Assembly (NCBI GenBank): GCA_024648655.1
Contig: JAGGDZ010000015.1
Span: 1-6,862 of the forward strand
DNA length: 6,862 bases
Direction of reading: 5' to 3'
From: Chloroflexota bacterium
GTDB taxonomy: Bacteria; Chloroflexota; Dehalococcoidia; Lucifugimonadales; JADFKI01
Part shown: positions 1 to 4,717 of the stretch, piece after piece
Layout of the letters: each line of letters starts with the position of its first letter
Position numbering within the stretch: position 1 is the first letter of the stretch
Translations under genes and position numbers: made by a program
Notes under the pieces: model-generated
Databases searched by the model: none
What the model was told of the DNA's origin: nothing
The model's input: only the letters and a program-made list of their open reading frames with translations

Positions 1-155
1 GGAGCGCTGGTAGGCGCAGCGACCTCTTGAGGTGAAGAAGTGGGTTGAGGCGTATCGTCGCAGGCAGCTATAAAGACTGCCGCAAATACGACCAGCGCCA
101 GTCCGATGGTACGCGCCAGATTTCCGAAGTGCTTGATATCGAGTGCTAGATTCAC
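1..155 (-). CDS. Lipoprotein, N-terminal part (runs off the window); possible metal-binding lipoprotein
   Basis: Only the first 51 codons are present. Read on the minus strand from a GTG at 155, the protein starts with a short n-region containing K8, H9 and R15. A hydrophobic stretch (about residues 17-31) ends in the lipobox I-A-A-C with the lipidated Cys at residue 32. A linker rich in Pro, Ser, Thr and Ala follows (about 35-51). This is a textbook lipoprotein signal peptide, so the mature protein should be anchored on the outer face of the cytoplasmic membrane. A strong ribosome site (AGGAG, 10 nt upstream) fixes the GTG start; no ATG competes. The gene lies downstream of a Zur-like regulator in the same direction, with a perfect palindrome between them. 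I infer a metal-uptake substrate-binding lipoprotein (ZnuA-like is the obvious candidate), but the diagnostic domain is outside the window, so the function is unproven. Confidence 0.8.
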   Translation of the reverse strand, partial: MNLALDIKHFGNLARTIGLALVVFAAVFIAACDDTPQPTSSPQEVAAPTSA

Positions 156-165
156 TTGGCGTTCT

Positions 166-170
166 CTCCT
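166..170 (-). promoter_or_regulatory. Ribosome binding site of the lipoprotein gene
   Basis: AGGAG on the minus strand, within AAGGAGAG, sits 10 nt before the GTG at 155-153. It decides the start of the lipoprotein, since GTG would otherwise be a weak choice. Confidence 0.75.
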
Positions 171-242
171 TTTTTCAGCCGAAGTATGTTGTGTTCTATT
201 CTGTGGGAATTCAGGTTGCCCTTTAAGAAGTTGAGTGCTTGT

Positions 243-261
243 ATTGATAGATAGTATCAAT
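243..261. promoter_or_regulatory. Candidate Fur-family operator 1 (perfect 7-5-7 palindrome)
   Basis: ATTGATA-GATAG-TATCAAT is a perfect inverted repeat with 7-bp arms and a 5-bp spacer, 19 bp in all. It lies in the AT-rich gap between the regulator's stop and the lipoprotein start, about 88 nt upstream of the lipoprotein GTG. Two similar elements with the same layout sit in front of the regulator gene (754-772 and 808-826). 19 bp is the usual footprint length of Fur-family boxes, though this spacing is not the classical E. coli arrangement. The inference is that the neighbouring Zur-like protein represses the lipoprotein gene through this site. Confidence 0.6.
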
Positions 262-295
262 TTATTAGGTGAGAGCCTCGAAGCTTCAACATTGC

Positions 296-319
296 TGGGG
301 TAAATTAATTGGGGTAAAT
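296..319. repeat. Short direct repeat beside the regulator's stop codon
   Basis: The 10-mer TGGGGTAAAT occurs at 296-305 and again at 310-319, a 14-bp period, just past the regulator's stop codon at 324-322. No function is evident. It could be a chance duplication or part of an mRNA 3' region. Confidence 0.5.
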
Positions 320-321
320 CA

Positions 322-744
322 CTAATCCTTGCCGTTGCGCGGGCAGTTCTTGCAGTCCACGTAAAGATCGATGCGATGACCGACTACCTGTCCGGGAATT
401 TCGTCGCTTATGGCTCGCAGGAGCGACTCGACCTTAGTGGCCCTGAGCTCCTCCACTGCCCCACACATGGTGCATACGGAGTGGTGGTGGTGCCCCCTTT
501 CGCAGAATCTGTAGATGGGAGACCCGCCCATCGTGTCAAGCTTGCAGAGTATGTCCGCTTCCAGAAAGAGCTTTAATGTGCGAAACACGGTTGCCCTGCC
601 TACCGACGGCAACTCTTCACAGAGCGCCTGGGCTGTAATGCCTTCAGGCTTCTGCTCAAGCAGACGGGCTATCATTATTCTTGGAACGGTAACTCTATAT
701 CCCCGCTCCCCGAGTATCGCCATCAGGTTTACGCGTTGTTTCAT
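322..744 (-). CDS. Fur-family metal-responsive repressor, Zur-like
   Basis: A 140-residue DNA-binding repressor of the Fur superfamily. The N-terminal winged helix includes G15-Y-R-V-T19 and the recognition helix around G49-R-A-T-V-F-R-T56. The C-terminal dimerisation domain carries C81, four consecutive His (H85-H88), H123 and two CxxC pairs (C91/C94 and C131/C134) for the structural zinc. A Cys four residues before HHHH matches mycobacterial Zur (FurB), where that Cys and these His residues bind regulatory zinc; E. coli Fur has HHDH instead. I therefore favour zinc sensing, but iron (Fur) or peroxide (PerR) sensing is not excluded. The start is uncertain: the frame extends to a GTG at 771, with ATGs at 753, 750 and 744 and no clear ribosome site for any. 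I chose 744 because it gives the family's usual 14 residues before the GYRVT motif and leaves the 754-772 palindrome non-coding. Likely autoregulated. Confidence 0.92.
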   Translation of the reverse strand: MKQRVNLMAILGERGYRVTVPRIMIARLLEQKPEGITAQALCEELPSVGRATVFRTLKLFLEADILCKLDTMGGSPIYRFCERGHHHHSVCTMCGAVEELRATKVESLLRAISDEIPGQVVGHRIDLYVDCKNCPRNGKD

Positions 745-753
745 TGCCATCAT

Positions 754-772
754 AACGATATGTAATATCACT
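754..772. promoter_or_regulatory. Candidate Fur-family operator 2 (leader of the regulator gene)
   Basis: AACGATA-TGTAA-TATCACT has the same 7-5-7 layout as operator 1 and the identical inner core GATA-N5-TATC, with imperfect outer arms. It lies just upstream of the clustered ATG starts (753, 750, 744) and covers the alternative GTG start at 771. That favours one of the ATGs as the true start. In this position it would act inside the leader, downstream of the predicted transcription start. Confidence 0.5.
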
Positions 773-807
773 AATATGCGTCTAAATAAGAGATAACCAA
801 CTTGGAG

Positions 808-826
808 AATGATACAGCATATTATT
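808..826. promoter_or_regulatory. Candidate Fur-family operator 3, overlapping the regulator's -10
   Basis: AATGATA-CAGCA-TATTATT is a 19-bp, 7-5-7 inverted repeat with one mismatched position between the arms. It covers the predicted -10 hexamer of the regulator's promoter, the standard place for a repressor site. Together with the elements at 243-261 and 754-772 it gives the consensus AATGATA-N5-TATCAWT. Confidence 0.55.
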
Positions 827-845
827 AAGTATGGTGTAGTGTCAA
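816..845 (-). promoter_or_regulatory. Candidate sigma70-type promoter of the regulator gene
   Basis: On the minus strand a perfect TTGACA (845-840) is followed after 18 nt by TATGCT (821-816), which matches TATAAT at four of six positions. Transcription would start near 809, leaving a leader of roughly 55-65 nt. The -10 sits inside operator 3. The -35 is convincing; the -10 is only fair, and a TAATAT with a shorter spacer is an alternative. Confidence 0.5.
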
Positions 846-999
846 CTCGTAATGCCCGTCTGGCATTGTTTCGATAGATGTTGAAAGAGGGGAATGGGTT
901 GGAACAAGGCGAGACACCTATACGGGGACTCCTAGTTCTATGTTCATGTAATCAGAACTCTATCAGGACTCCCCGTTCCTTTCTTCTCACACCATACTT
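827..999. repeat. 11-bp inverted repeat bracketing the intergenic segment
   Basis: AAGTATGGTGT at 827-837 is exactly inverted at 989-999, 151 bp apart. The left arm lies within the spacer of the regulator's promoter. The enclosed stretch contains the hairpin at 922-976. No target-site duplication flanks the arms, so a miniature transposon is not supported. The arms could be chance or a shared protein-binding sequence. Confidence 0.35.
922..976. other. Long two-part intergenic hairpin, possible structured RNA
   Basis: Arms 922-932 (ACGGGGACTCC) and 966-976 (GGACTCCCCGT) pair over 11 positions with a single C-C mismatch. Inside, 934-939 (AGTTCT) pairs perfectly with 954-959 (AGAACT), leaving a 14-nt apical loop and an asymmetric internal loop of 1 and 6 nt. 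The + strand sequence after it is pyrimidine-rich (about 977-988) but has no clean T-run, so it is a poor intrinsic terminator. It could be a small RNA, a structured leader or attenuator ahead of aroK, or a remnant repeat. The 318-bp gap from 772 to 1089 otherwise holds only operators 2 and 3, the promoters and the 11-bp inverted repeat, with no credible gene. Confidence 0.45.
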
Positions 1000-1027
1000 G
1001 GGACGGTTACTACGAAACTCGGTGATG

Positions 1028-1055
1028 TTCACTGGGACGCAAGGTGGGTTATCAT
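1028..1055 (+). promoter_or_regulatory. Weak candidate promoter for aroK
   Basis: TTCACT (1028-1033, four of six matches to TTGACA) and TATCAT (1050-1055, five of six matches to TATAAT) are separated by 16 nt. A start near 1062 would give a leader of about 28 nt that contains the AGGA ribosome site at 1077-1080. This is the only gap upstream of the aro genes, so a promoter is expected nearby, but the -35 is weak. Confidence 0.33.
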
Positions 1056-1089
1056 TAGCAAAACATTATGAGCATCAGGACGCTACCGT

Positions 1090-1698
1090 ATGAAATCTAA
1101 CATCTTCCTTACGGGATTCTCCGGCACGGGAAAGACGACCATCGGGCGCGAGGCGGCGCGCATTCTCGGCTGGCGCTTCGTTGACCTCGATGAACTTATC
1201 GAGGCAGACGCCGGCGCGACCATCGACGCCATCTTCGCGGAGCGTGGCGAGGCGCACTTCCGTGTCCTCGAAACACAGGCATTACTCTTCGCCTGCGAGT
1301 CGGAACGGCAGGTCGTGTCCACCGGTGGAGGCATCGCCGAGAGCGCTGACAATCGCGCCGCCATGATGCAGAATGGCACGGTCGTCTGCCTTGAAGCCTC
1401 GCCGGAAGCTATTTACGAACGCGTACTAGCGCAGAGCATGGGCGACAATGCAGTTGTGCGTCCTATGCTTGCCGCTGACGACCCGCTGGAGCGCATCCGT
1501 TCCTTGAAGTCCCTGCGCCAACTGAACTATACTCTTGCACACTGGACAGTTCACACCGACACAGTTACGCTGGAACAGGCAGCGCACGAAGTCGTCCGCG
1601 CATTCGACATACTTAACGACGATGATGAAACGATATGCTGGAAGGCATACCCCGACTGGATGCGGCAACGCGCCGAGGACCTGCAATGCGATAGCTAA
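1090..1698 (+). CDS. aroK: Shikimate kinase
   Basis: Phosphorylates shikimate to shikimate-3-phosphate with ATP, the fifth step of the shikimate pathway, in the cytoplasm. The Walker A loop G9-F-S-G-T-G-K15-T16 is near the N-terminus. D32 and D34 (FVDLDE), R58, E61 and G79-G-G81 form the shikimate site. R124-P-M-L belongs to the ATP lid, and R143 is the likely late conserved arginine. At 202 residues it is about 25-30 longer than typical single-domain enzymes; the extra is a charged C-terminal tail from about residue 170, with NDDDE and a Trp/Arg-rich segment, of unknown role. The start is supported by AGGA ending 9 nt before the ATG. aroB follows 82 nt downstream, the usual aroK-aroB pairing, and the two are probably co-transcribed. 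No active-site residue is missing. Confidence 0.95.
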   Translation: MKSNIFLTGFSGTGKTTIGREAARILGWRFVDLDELIEADAGATIDAIFAERGEAHFRVLETQALLFACESERQVVSTGGGIAESADNRAAMMQNGTVVCLEASPEAIYERVLAQSMGDNAVVRPMLAADDPLERIRSLKSLRQLNYTLAHWTVHTDTVTLEQAAHEVVRAFDILNDDDETICWKAYPDWMRQRAEDLQCDS

Positions 1699-1780
1699 AT
1701 ATCTTGTCTATCCTGTACATCCCGTTAGCCCGGATTGAAACCTCCGACCGGCTTACCAGTAGAAAGACTGACGCACTGAC

Positions 1781-2884
1781 ATGACCACCTACTCCGATCT
1801 CGCCGCCGTTGTCAACACATCCCAAGGAAACTACCCGATATGGGTGGGCTGGAACATAATCGACGAGATTGGCGAGCGCGTCAATTCCATCCTTGACACA
1901 TCCACCGCGTATATCATCACCGACGAGGGGGTGCATCGGCAGGCGCGGCGCGCACAGTTTTCGCTCGAAGCCGCCGGCATCGCCGCGCACCTGTTCATCA
2001 TGCCCGCGGGCGAGACGCATAAGACGCTGGAGACGGTTCAGCTCATATACCGCTGGCTCGCCGAGCGGAAGGCAGAGCGAGGGCATCTGATAGTAGCAGT
2101 CGGCGGCGGCGTCGTGGGCGACCTCGCAGGCTTCGTGGCGGCGACCTACCTGCGCGGCTTGCCCTTTGCGCAAGTGCCGACAAGCCTTCTCGCCATGATG
2201 GATGCTGCCATCGGCGGCAAGACCGCTATCGACCTTCCGCAGGGCAAAAACCTCGTGGGTGCATTCTACCAGCCGAAATTCGTACTATCCGATGTCAGCA
2301 CACTACAGACTCTGCCACCGCGCGAACTCACCTCCGGCTGGGCAGAGGCAATCAAGCACGGTCTGATTCTCGATCGTGACCTGCTGGAGGCTTTTGAGAC
2401 ACATCGTTCATCACTACTCTCGCTCGAACAAGACATCGCAACGGAGATCATACGCCGCAGCGTCGCTATCAAGGCGAACATCGTCTCCCAGGATGAGCGC
2501 GAGACGCTTGGCATTCGCATCCTGCTGAACTACGGGCATACCATTGGACACGCGATCGAAGCCGCCACCGGTTACGGCAGCTTCCTGCATGGCGAGGCGG
2601 TCAGCGTGGGCATGATGGGCGCGGCGCGCATCGGAGAGGCTATGGGGATGATGTCCGCCGGCGAAGTGGAGCGCCAGCGCAGGCTGCTTGAAAGCTATGG
2701 TTTGCCGCTCACCTGCGGCGAGATGGACATCGCCACAGTCAGCGATGCGATGCTGTCGGACAAGAAGGTCGCGGGCAGGGCAATACGATGGGTACTCCTT
2801 GACGGCATTGGCAACGCCACCACACGAAACGATGTGCCTCCGGCGCTGGTGCAGCAAACCCTCGAGGCACTGGCGGTGGACTAA
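1781..2884 (+). CDS. aroB: 3-dehydroquinate synthase
   Basis: Converts DAHP to 3-dehydroquinate, the second step of the shikimate pathway, using NAD+ and a divalent metal (usually zinc). The 367-residue length is normal. The N-terminal NAD domain has the P75-A-G-E-T-H-K81 loop, the G108-G-G-V-V-G-D-L-A-G117 phosphate-binding stretch and the I144-G-G-K-T-A-I region. Metal ligands are in their expected places: E189 in G-W-A-E-A-I-K-H-G, H253 in N-Y-G-H-T-I-G-H and H270 in L-H-G-E-A-V. The ribosome site is poor (GAAAG 14 nt before the ATG), which suggests translation depends on aroK or is modest. The 82-nt gap after aroK holds no clear terminator or promoter. The stop codon touches the ATG of the next gene, indicating a shared transcript. 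Confidence 0.96.
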   Translation: MTTYSDLAAVVNTSQGNYPIWVGWNIIDEIGERVNSILDTSTAYIITDEGVHRQARRAQFSLEAAGIAAHLFIMPAGETHKTLETVQLIYRWLAERKAERGHLIVAVGGGVVGDLAGFVAATYLRGLPFAQVPTSLLAMMDAAIGGKTAIDLPQGKNLVGAFYQPKFVLSDVSTLQTLPPRELTSGWAEAIKHGLILDRDLLEAFETHRSSLLSLEQDIATEIIRRSVAIKANIVSQDERETLGIRILLNYGHTIGHAIEAATGYGSFLHGEAVSVGMMGAARIGEAMGMMSAGEVERQRRLLESYGLPLTCGEMDIATVSDAMLSDKKVAGRAIRWVLLDGIGNATTRNDVPPALVQQTLEALAVD

Positions 2885-3811
2885 ATGCCGGGGCTGGACT
2901 GGCTCACCGGCTTCGGGACCGAGTGGTTGCCTGCTTTCGGTTGGCAGCAGTCAATCGAGTGGATGACACTTGCCGCAGTCGGATTCATAACCGGCGTTTT
3001 CGGCGTTCTAGTCGGCGCGGGCGGCGGCTTCATCCTAGTACCCATTCTTCGTATATTCTTCCCCGGTATAGAGCCTGCCGTCGTCTCAGGAACCGTCCTC
3101 GCCCTTGTCGCCGCCAATAGCATATCGGGCGCCTTTGCCTATCGTTACATGCGGGTCGTGGACAAGCGGAGCGCATATCTCTTCGCGGCTGCCGCAATTC
3201 CGGGTTCGGTCATCGCACCCTTCATCCTCAATCAGGCGCTCGCCGGACTGCCGGGCATCTATGATACCGCTTTCGGCTTCATCCTGGTCATCCTCGCGGC
3301 GCGATTAGCCACCCAGCAATTCGACACCGGGCGGCACTCTCATCTTGCGCGCGCCAGAAGCCGGAGGCGGAGCTTCATCAATCCTCAGACCCTGCGCCGC
3401 CGCCGCATTACGGCGGAGTCCGGCGAGACCTACCGCTATCGCCTGAACGAAAGGTGGGCAGTCCTTATCAACTTCGCGCTAGGCTTCATATCCAGCTTCT
3501 TCGGCATAGGCGGGGGCTTCCTACGCACTCCGATACTCGTCTATGCCTTCGGCTTCCCGGTGCAAGTCGCGGTCGCCACATCCATCTTCGCCCTGTCTTT
3601 CTACACAACGGCGGGCGCGACGACTCACGCTTTCTTAGGCAACATCGAGTGGTTCCCCACGTTCATATTCGCGGGCATCGGCCTCGTAACCGGAGGGCAA
3701 ATTGGCGCGCGTCTCTCCGGCAGGGTTCGCGGTCCGTGGATAATGCGCCTCCTCATGCTCGTCATCCTCGCCATGGGCGTTCAGCTAGTCATTCAGGGCA
3801 TACGCGGATGA
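2885..3811 (+). CDS. TauE/SafE-family membrane permease (sulfite/organic anion exporter-like)
   Basis: An integral membrane protein of 308 residues with the twofold internal repeat typical of TauE/SafE (formerly DUF81). The first half carries G33-F-I-T-G-V-F-G with a glycine cluster G44-A-G-G-G-F and P53. The second carries G200-F-I-S-S-F-F-G-I-G-G-G-F with P216. Hydrophobic segments lie roughly at 27-50, 65-85, 97-115, 127-143, 191-210, 216-240, 252-272 and 286-305, so about eight membrane passes. Between the halves, residues 147-190 form an unusually long, very basic loop (including R160-R162 and R171-R174) that should face the cytoplasm. Family members export sulfite, sulfoacetate or similar anions, but the substrate here cannot be read from sequence. 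The ATG directly follows the aroB stop with no gap, implying translational coupling. There is no functional link to aromatic synthesis that I can see. Confidence 0.88.
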   Translation: MPGLDWLTGFGTEWLPAFGWQQSIEWMTLAAVGFITGVFGVLVGAGGGFILVPILRIFFPGIEPAVVSGTVLALVAANSISGAFAYRYMRVVDKRSAYLFAAAAIPGSVIAPFILNQALAGLPGIYDTAFGFILVILAARLATQQFDTGRHSHLARARSRRRSFINPQTLRRRRITAESGETYRYRLNERWAVLINFALGFISSFFGIGGGFLRTPILVYAFGFPVQVAVATSIFALSFYTTAGATTHAFLGNIEWFPTFIFAGIGLVTGGQIGARLSGRVRGPWIMRLLMLVILAMGVQLVIQGIRG

Positions 3812-3825
3812 TGACCCACGTGCTG

Positions 3826-3855
3826 CTGACGCGGGATTTGCGAATCGGTTACAAT
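3826..3855 (+). promoter_or_regulatory. Candidate promoter for the coiled-coil hypothetical gene
   Basis: CTGACG (3826-3831, four of six matches to TTGACA) and TACAAT (3850-3855, five of six matches to TATAAT) are 18 nt apart. A transcript starting near 3862 would have a leader of about 22 nt containing the purine-rich ribosome site. It would exclude the upstream ATG at 3854, supporting the start at 3884. Confidence 0.42.
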
Positions 3856-3870
3856 GAGGCACGTAGAAGG

Positions 3871-3880
3871 GGAAGGGGGA
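3871..3880 (+). promoter_or_regulatory. Ribosome binding site deciding the start at 3884
   Basis: GGAAGGGGGA ends 3 nt before the ATG at 3884, with its AGGGG core about 5 nt away. The alternative in-frame ATG at 3854 has no such sequence before it and overlaps the predicted -10. Confidence 0.6.
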
Positions 3881-3883
3881 CGC

Positions 3884-4693
3884 ATGGCGACATTCAGCAC
3901 CGTAGATGAACTCATACGCATACTAGACGAAGACCCGCAACTTCGTGAAGCGTTGCGCGCTAGACTGCTGTCTCAAGAGTTGCTGAACTTGCCTGCTGCG
4001 CATGCGGCGTTTACATCCGAAACCCAAACTTTCATGTCGGGCATGGGGGAATTCAGGGCGGAGACACAGGCGTTCATCGCCGGCATGGAGGAGTTCAGGA
4101 CGGAGACGCAGGCGTTCATCGCCGGCATGGAGGAGTTCAGGGCAGAAATGCGCGAATTTGTCACCGCCACGAACCGTCGTCTGGATGCTCTTGAACTGAG
4201 AATGGACAGGGGCTTCAATCGATTGAGCCACGATATAGGGATACTCAGGGGAAACTATTCCGAAAACGCCGTCAGCAGACAGGCGATTACTATAGCATTC
4301 GATGTCGGCAACGCTAAGGGGTTCAACTTCGATGAAACAACGCTCAAACCGCTCGACAGGGATACACTCGTCAGAAAAGCCGCGGAATCGGGATTGATTG
4401 CGGACATCCCACAGAACGAGCGGGCAAGTTTCTATGTGTCCGACTTTGTAGCGGAAGTCCGCGACGAAGCTGGCGAAACACACTACATCGTGGTTGAAGC
4501 CTCCTTCACCTGCGACAAGCGCGACACAGACAGAGCCATCTCCCATGCGGAACTTATGACAAAGTTCACACAAAAGCGGGCATGGCCTGTCATAGCCGGA
4601 GTTCGCCTAGACAGCGAAATACATCACATCGTCGAAGCTGGGGACGTGCTCTGGTTCCGATTCGAGCAAGATGAAATTCGTTCCGACTACTGA
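3884..4693 (+). CDS. Hypothetical protein: coiled coil with 14-residue repeats plus nuclease-like C-terminal domain
   Basis: A 269-residue protein of unknown function. Residues 1-35 are a helical, Leu-rich start. Residues 46-87 are three 14-residue repeats (E-T-Q-A-F-I-A-G-M-E-E-F-R-A type) in which Phe and Met recur at coiled-coil a/d positions; the helix continues to about 122. The C-terminal part (about 125-269) resembles proteins I know from Chloroflexota and Cyanobacteria, with a conserved block like Y-I-V-V-E205-A-S and a following D-x-x-D-x-x-R-A-I. I read that as a PD-(D/E)XK-type fold in which the usual catalytic Lys after the Glu is replaced (E-A-S), so activity is doubtful. No signal peptide or membrane segment is present. 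It lies 72 nt after the permease and 24 nt before tgt, with its own likely promoter. Homologues are probably multi-copy and variable in repeat number. Function is not known. Confidence 0.8.
   Translation: MATFSTVDELIRILDEDPQLREALRARLLSQELLNLPAAHAAFTSETQTFMSGMGEFRAETQAFIAGMEEFRTETQAFIAGMEEFRAEMREFVTATNRRLDALELRMDRGFNRLSHDIGILRGNYSENAVSRQAITIAFDVGNAKGFNFDETTLKPLDRDTLVRKAAESGLIADIPQNERASFYVSDFVAEVRDEAGETHYIVVEASFTCDKRDTDRAISHAELMTKFTQKRAWPVIAGVRLDSEIHHIVEAGDVLWFRFEQDEIRSDY
4019..4144 (+). repeat. Three in-frame 42-bp tandem repeats inside the coiled-coil gene
   Basis: Units at 4019-4060, 4061-4102 and 4103-4144 each encode 14 residues, exactly two heptads. Units 2 and 3 differ at only 3 of 42 bases, while unit 1 is more diverged, so the last duplication is recent. 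Expansion by 42 bp keeps both the reading frame and the heptad phase. Confidence 0.9.
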
Positions 4694-4717
4694 CGTACAG
4701 GCATCTTGACTACTCGC

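Noticed and set aside
280..287. Palindrome GAAGCTTC as regulator terminator or operator
   Set aside because: An 8-bp palindrome without a loop or T-tract is common by chance.
851..867. Hairpin AATGCC-CGTCT-GGCATT as a terminator
   Set aside because: Only 6 bp, low stability, followed by GTTTCG rather than a T-run, and no gene ends next to it.
878..1093. Rightward 71-codon open frame in the gap before aroK
   Set aside because: No ribosome site, composition unlike the neighbouring genes, it runs through the hairpin and into the aroK start, and its product resembles nothing.
1690..1703. GATA-N6-TATC at the aroK stop codon as a further Fur-family site
   Set aside because: The spacer is 6, not 5, the arms do not extend beyond the core, and it partly overlaps coding sequence.
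1613..2173. Long leftward open frame opposite aroK and aroB
   Set aside because: Antisense shadow of well-identified enzymes in GC-rich DNA; product has no recognisable domain.
3854..3883. Earlier ATG for the coiled-coil protein adding 10 residues
   Set aside because: It overlaps the candidate -10 and has no ribosome site, whereas the ATG at 3884 has a strong one.
3923..4573. Leftward 216-codon frame opposite the coiled-coil gene
   Set aside because: Its repeats are just the complement of the 42-bp repeats; no ribosome site and Cys/His-rich noise typical of an antisense frame.
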